From Epiperipatus broadwayi (lineage: Eukaryota > Onychophora > Udeonychophora > Euonychophora > Peripatidae): a stretch of DNA of 64,000 nt. Every line of letters starts with the position of its first letter. Position 1 is the stretch's first letter. The notes beneath the pieces are model-generated. The model made no database searches and was not told the DNA's origin. It worked only from the letters and a program-made list of their open reading frames with translations. Shown here piece by piece: positions 59,491 to 64,000 of this stretch. The position numbers and the translations under genes are program-made. The stretch spans positions 8,834,411-8,898,410 of the forward strand of contig JAQFVV010000013.1 of NCBI GenBank assembly GCA_028023455.1, in the 5' to 3' direction.

Positions 59491-59714
59491 GAAGATCATT
59501 TCTCGCAAAAAAAAATGTAAATGCATGTTTGTTTCATCTCCATCAATAAAGTTATAGGTGGCCATTTTTCAAATGAAAAAGTCTTTATAAGTCTAGATGG
59601 TGGAAGATAACTTCTCACAAAAAACATAAATGTGTGTTTGTAGACATTTGTATCATTTCCAGTAAATAATGATATAAGTCATCATTTTCCAAATAGATCT
59701 TTAATTGATCGATT
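59491..59714. repeat. Degenerate two-unit tandem duplication, 112-bp offset
   Basis: GAAGATCATTTCTCGCAAAA at 59491 and GAAGATAACTTCTCACAAAA at 59603 begin two units that share TAAATG..TGTTTGT, a CATTTCCA/CATCTCCATCA block and CATTTTYCAAAT. An old duplication of unknown origin. Confidence 0.7.
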
Positions 59715-59749
59715 TTGTCAGAAATTCCTGGATACTTGTTGTTTTCGGA

Positions 59750-61914
59750 GATCACAAGATTAGAAAATTATTGCCAGACTAATACTATGTGAAATCTCGC
59801 CACTGGACTAAGGTACTAATACACAAGTAACTGGAAAATATTTTAATATTTAGGTTTGCTTTTGAAGTACTGACTTCTATGCAATTCAATGAATGTGTTT
59901 TGCTGAGAGAAAAAGGCTTTTTTTTTTCTAAGATAAGGAACTTAATGTTGTTTATTTTGTCATACATATTAGCACCATTTTCATAGCTTTACAATTAGCA
60001 ATCTTGGAAAGATATACTTTCTAAAGTTGCAAATTTTTTCTTCACTTATTTTTTTTCCAATTCAGAGAAATTTTCATTCACTTTGAATTTCTTTGGGTCT
60101 TGGGTTTTAGATTATGTATCTGAGAATGAGAATGTTTTGTTTATTGTGAATGATAAGTCATGTTGCATCTATTATTATTTCATAGAAAATTTTATCTCTT
60201 CCCTGTTCAAAAATGGTTTTGGATACTTTTTTGCTCTAAGCCAGTAAATTCATTTTGAGAATATCATGATCAAATAACTTGCATGTCCATTTATATTTTT
60301 ATCTTCCATCTAATGTTGAACTTTATTATGCCACTTCATCATTCTTCCCAATTCTAATCCCATTATAAACATTTCTAATTTTTGTGTTCTCTCCATGAAA
60401 AATTAAATTTGTTAGAATGATAAAAATAATGTTATATCTATAATTCAGTGCAGAAATTTAGTTAAATTGCAGAGTGAATTTGCAGTCATCTTTATTGATT
60501 CTATGTTCTTTTAATATCAGCAAAATAAATTTCAGCATTATTTCCATAAGAAGGCAGAATATCGTGCAACTTTTTCCAAAGTTGAATTCTAGGTGAAAGC
60601 CCATCTTAGAATAAACTGCTTAAGTTTTTATTCTTTGGATCAGAAAAAAATATGTTAAACAGTAGAGAGTTTCTTTTGATGTATTCCATTTTTGTGGAAA
60701 ATGTTCTCTTGTTCCTTTATCTTTCATTTTCATATAGGGCAAAGAATCTTGAAATTCTTTACCATTAAGATCTCTTAGCAATTTCTTATAAATCTTTTGA
60801 AATTTGAAAGTTAATAGTTTGTTCTATCTCTCATTATAGGTTGTTTGAGATTACTCAGAACCACAGGACAGAATCATCTTAACTTTTTATCAGATTTTTT
60901 AATAGAGTCTGTAACTGAAGTGTTGACGGCACCATATTTTTAATGGTCGCCACACCTTCCTTAAATTTTTCATTTGAGATTTTATCTTCATTTGTAACAG
61001 ATTCACTTGTAATAGTCACATCTTCTTTGATTGATTTTTGACCTGTGAATCCATTTGATACTGGTTTTTTATTTGGATTTCAGTGTCATAATTATTATTT
61101 TCACCACTTTCACTAGATTAGTATTGGAACTTTGTTCTTTTTATTTCCACATCCGAAAAATTTGATTATGGATTAATGATATTGTTATACTTTTGACTTT
61201 TACATTTAAATTTCCTTTTAAAACTGATAAACTCTGCTTACCGTAATGCTATCCAATGCAAGCCATTAATCAAGGAATGCAAGTATTGTGCATTAAATCT
61301 ACCTAGAGCATACTCATCTAGTAATCCCAGACTAGTTTCTAACATGTGGCTTTCATCAATGAGGAACGTTGGATATGAGAGCACTGCACCTAGATATTAA
61401 GATCTAATGTAACCCTCCAGCAGCTACCTAAAGCTATGAGTTTAAAATGAAAACAGATTTTCCAATTCAAGCTCATTCTCTTGGATAGTCATATAGATCT
61501 GAGCCTAGTTCAGTATCTATAGATTCTAGTGATTTGTTTCTTTAATATCTATAGTCACCATCATCTATGGGCAAAATTGTTATTTAGTTAACTAAAAACG
61601 TAAAACATGGATGCGAAAGTATTGCATTACATTCTAGGATCTAGGTGCAGTGCTCTCAGATCCAATGTTCCTCACTGATAAAAGCCACAGACTAGAAAGT
61701 AGCCTGCTGATATTGAATGAGATAAGTATTTTAGGCACAAACCTTTTTGCATCTGTTGATTATTATGGCTTGCACTGGGTGGCACTACTTTATTGGAGAA
61801 TTTGTCACTTTTAACATTTTGTGTAAACATAGGAGATGGTGATAAAGTAATGATTAGTGGTTTAAATTTTATTTTCTGAGTGTCAGATTTATATTTGTAA
61901 TTTGAATCAGACAT
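59750..61914 (-). pseudogene. hAT/ZMYM-like transposase-derived pseudogene, split by a foldback element
   Basis: The start codon at 61914 opens MSDSNYKYKSDTQKIKFKPL, resembling the basic start of hAT-type ZMYM/TTF zinc-finger proteins (MS-KYKSG-QKRK style). After the foldback insertion (61222-61788) the minus strand continues with CGNKKNK (about 61140), SESVTNEDKISNEKFKEGV (about 60970), EHFPQKWNTSKET and LYCLTYFFSDPKNKN (about 60640-60720, TTF-type finger block), WKKLHDILPSYGNNAEIYFA (about 60520-60600) and LIFHGENTKIRN (about 60380-60415, DUF4371 'FRG-NEKI' position). Stops and indels are frequent. The family is suggested by block order; below 60.3 kb homology becomes hard to follow. The C-terminal dimerisation domain was not seen. 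Confidence 0.42.
61222..61788. mobile_element. Foldback element, same family as the 6889-7379 insertion
   Basis: The left part (61222-61565) is the reverse complement and the right part (61621-61788) the direct form of the internal sequence at 7070-7379. Shared landmarks are GATCTAGGTGCAGTGCTCTC, AACTAGTCTGGGA-type and CAAGC ends. The outer ends pair as well (AAACTCTGCTTACCGTAATG and the reverse of 61770-61800). It sits between the N-terminal frame and the rest of the hAT-like pseudogene. The 80-residue frame 61672-61914 runs from the pseudogene into it. Confidence 0.7.
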
Positions 61915-64000
61915 AGGGATTTTCTTGTATGACAGAGGGGGGGGGGTAGTTAAATTAATTTATAAAGGAAAAAGTTTTTACTTACTCATAGTCAGCTCTG
62001 CTACTCTGTGAGTCTAATAATCACCAACATAAATAAATATATAAACTACCTTTCCTTTATGGTATCATTTGAATGAGTTTTGGAACTAAAAAATAGTTTC
62101 TTTGCTGCTCATAGACTATATGAAATTGAAGTGAAGCGGTGAAAAAAATACCAGATTTCAATATAAACTAAAAAATAAACTATTTTATTGGCAGGAAAAA
62201 TAAAATAAAAAAAACATTTATTTAATCAGACAAATTCTTCTCGAATAAAACTGTAGAAAATCTTCAGCTTTTTCAAATCAACTTTATAAATGAAATAAAG
62301 TACTTTATATTTCCAAATTTTTAACTGACACTTAAGGGCATACTATCAGTAAATACCTTGTTAAAGTTATTAACTGATAGAACTGTTCTTGCTGGAATAA
62401 TTTTGCTTTGAAATTAGCCATTTTATGCTGCATTTTTGCAGAAAAAGAAAACAGTAAATTTTCTTTGTCAGCAAGATTATCTGAAAAACTTTAAATTTTT
62501 AAATTAACAGATATTAAAAATCAATAGCAATATGGAGTAGGATTTTCTAAGAATAAAATAAAATTATTACTTTTTTGCATGCATTTTATGCTGAATGATC
62601 AACACTAAATAATGCTGAAAATCTTTTGTGACTTAAAACATACAACTTTACAACTTTTAAGTTGCAATTCATTGGAAATTCATAAAGCTATCATTATTTA
62701 TAGAGTAATAAGATATACCAAATAAATTTATGAATACCACAATCATACATACATTACATATAAACACATCCTCTAGTTAACTCTTAACTCATTATAGTAA
62801 ACTAATTCGATTTAGAATAAATCTATTCCACACATTTAAGTGTGACGTTTAATTGTTTTCAAAGTAATTGCAATACATTTCTATGATAATCTAAATAAAT
62901 TGTATGCATAATATAGAGTTCAATTTGCCGTTTTTACCCCTAAAAGCCTGTGCCAACTTAATTTAAAGACACTGCCATGCCAGCCTGATAATTGCTTTCT
63001 GTCACATGCCATATTTTAATTATAACACAAATTTTTCAGCCTGTCCATTGGCATAAATAAGATTATGAATAGTAATAAATCACAAAGATGAAATTAAAAA
63101 ATTGCTATGATGAAGAATATAATGTACTTAATAAAACAATTTTAGTTGGTTGCACCAAATGTCATTTTGTAAAATCACTCATTTTCACTTAGCTGGCTGA
63201 CCCACCCGTGGTGAACTGCCTTTTAATCCAGGTTAGCTGTATCACCCGCCCCCTTCTTATGACCTTAAACATATTTTAACCCCTCCCAAAAATATTAAAG
63301 TGCTGTTCTTATTCCAGATATTTCACAAAATAAATAAATTTTTACATATTTAAAGAAGTTTCTTGACTAGCAGTCTAGAGATTTAATTGGTTTCAGTTTC
63401 ATGCTTTACTTTATTTTTTAAATAAACATAATCTTTTGCTTCTGGAGTTGGCTTTCAGTATAATACATTTGTATTCAAAATTTTCTGTACTCAAGTCAAG
63501 AAAAATAATTCCTCTGAACATAGAAGTTGTTAATTTGAAATAGTTTTCTTTATCCTTGAAATGAAGAAACATTTTCTTTTGACAAATTTTCTTTTGATAA
63601 TAATTTAAAAAGAGATTCTTTGATAATATTTTTTAGGTCAGATATTAGGACAGAACAATGAATGATTCAAAAAGTACCTATCTAATACCATGATTGAATT
63701 GCAAGTAGCAGTTATATCTGTGACACTCAGTCCCATAAGCAGTAATCTGCTAATTACTGCATTGGGCTGTAATAGCTTAATAGTCACTGATAAACTGTCA
63801 GAAAACTTTCTAAAAACGCATTTTTCAAGTTTGCATGCATCTTATATATGTTATGTGCAGTTTATGAAGTCATACAATTCATGGAATGCATAACTTTTTG
63901 CTCATTCCGTGAAGTGTCTAACAACTTTTGTACAGTTTGTGGCTTGTGTAGAATTTTGTACAGTCCATGAAATGAGCATTTGACAAAATGCAAGAGAAAT
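61915..64000. other. AT-rich sequence, no gene recognised
   Basis: Contains a G-run (61936-61945) and a slightly GC-richer stretch at 63190-63265 (GCTGACCCACCCGTGGTGAA), possibly part of a repeat. The 67-residue plus-strand frame near 63690 has no recognised motif. No exon or mobile element is supported. Confidence 0.5.

Noticed and set aside
63690-63893. 67-residue plus-strand frame near the right edge
   Set aside because: No recognisable motif, no splice context and ordinary AT-rich composition; random frames of this length are expected.

Overview
This is a metazoan-type, gene-poor and repeat-dense nuclear window, roughly 70% AT by eye. Nothing bacterial was seen: no operons, rRNA, recognisable tRNA or CRISPR. 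The content is animal retroelements (RTE-clade LINEs ending in TGATGA-type tails, Ty3/Gypsy LTR elements, a Penelope-like element, a hAT/ZMYM-like relic and foldback MITEs). Two short segments look like spliced host exons. The mix fits an invertebrate such as a mollusc or another lophotrochozoan or a cnidarian, but the species cannot be fixed from the sequence.

Layout. 1-10.4 kb: RTE 3' scrap, GC-richer degenerate tandem repeat (1.26-1.49 kb), ~172-bp satellite (4.57-5.1 kb), a decayed full-length RTE (+, 6.0-9.3 kb) carrying a foldback MITE, and a tRNA-like inverted repeat. 10.44-15.83 kb: a complete but mutated Ty3/Gypsy element (-) with 5-bp TSD, PPT and a 5' LTR enlarged by a 246-bp tandem duplication; it seems to sit inside an older pseudogene whose remainder lies at 15.84-16.5 kb. 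16.8-19 kb: another LINE RT relic (-). 19.6-19.7 kb: candidate host exon (-). 20.1-22.45 kb: RTE (+). 22.45-37.2 kb: three copies of an unnamed repeat (family A), two copies of a second one (family B) in opposite orientation, a Penelope-like relic nested in the middle family-A copy, and a hammerhead ribozyme with all core residues on the minus strand at 33751-33806. 38.1-41.5 kb: two copies of a further LINE (-). 41.8-42.1 kb: promoter-like elements and the first coding exon of an SR-rich, spliceosome-type protein (+). 45-48.3 kb: RTE (-). 48.6-57.06 kb: a badly decayed Gypsy element (+) with ~1.5-kb LTRs, the right one split by a 1.4-kb TTAA-flanked insertion. 57.1-58.9 kb: RTE (-). 59.7-61.9 kb: probable hAT/ZMYM-like transposase pseudogene (-) split by a foldback element.

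How it works together: the window is a nest of insertions around perhaps one or two host genes. All element ORFs carry stops or frameshifts, so none looks autonomously active. The features most likely to be functional are the SR-rich exon with its promoter and, biochemically, the hammerhead ribozyme. All identifications are by reading motifs; no alignment or database search was run.
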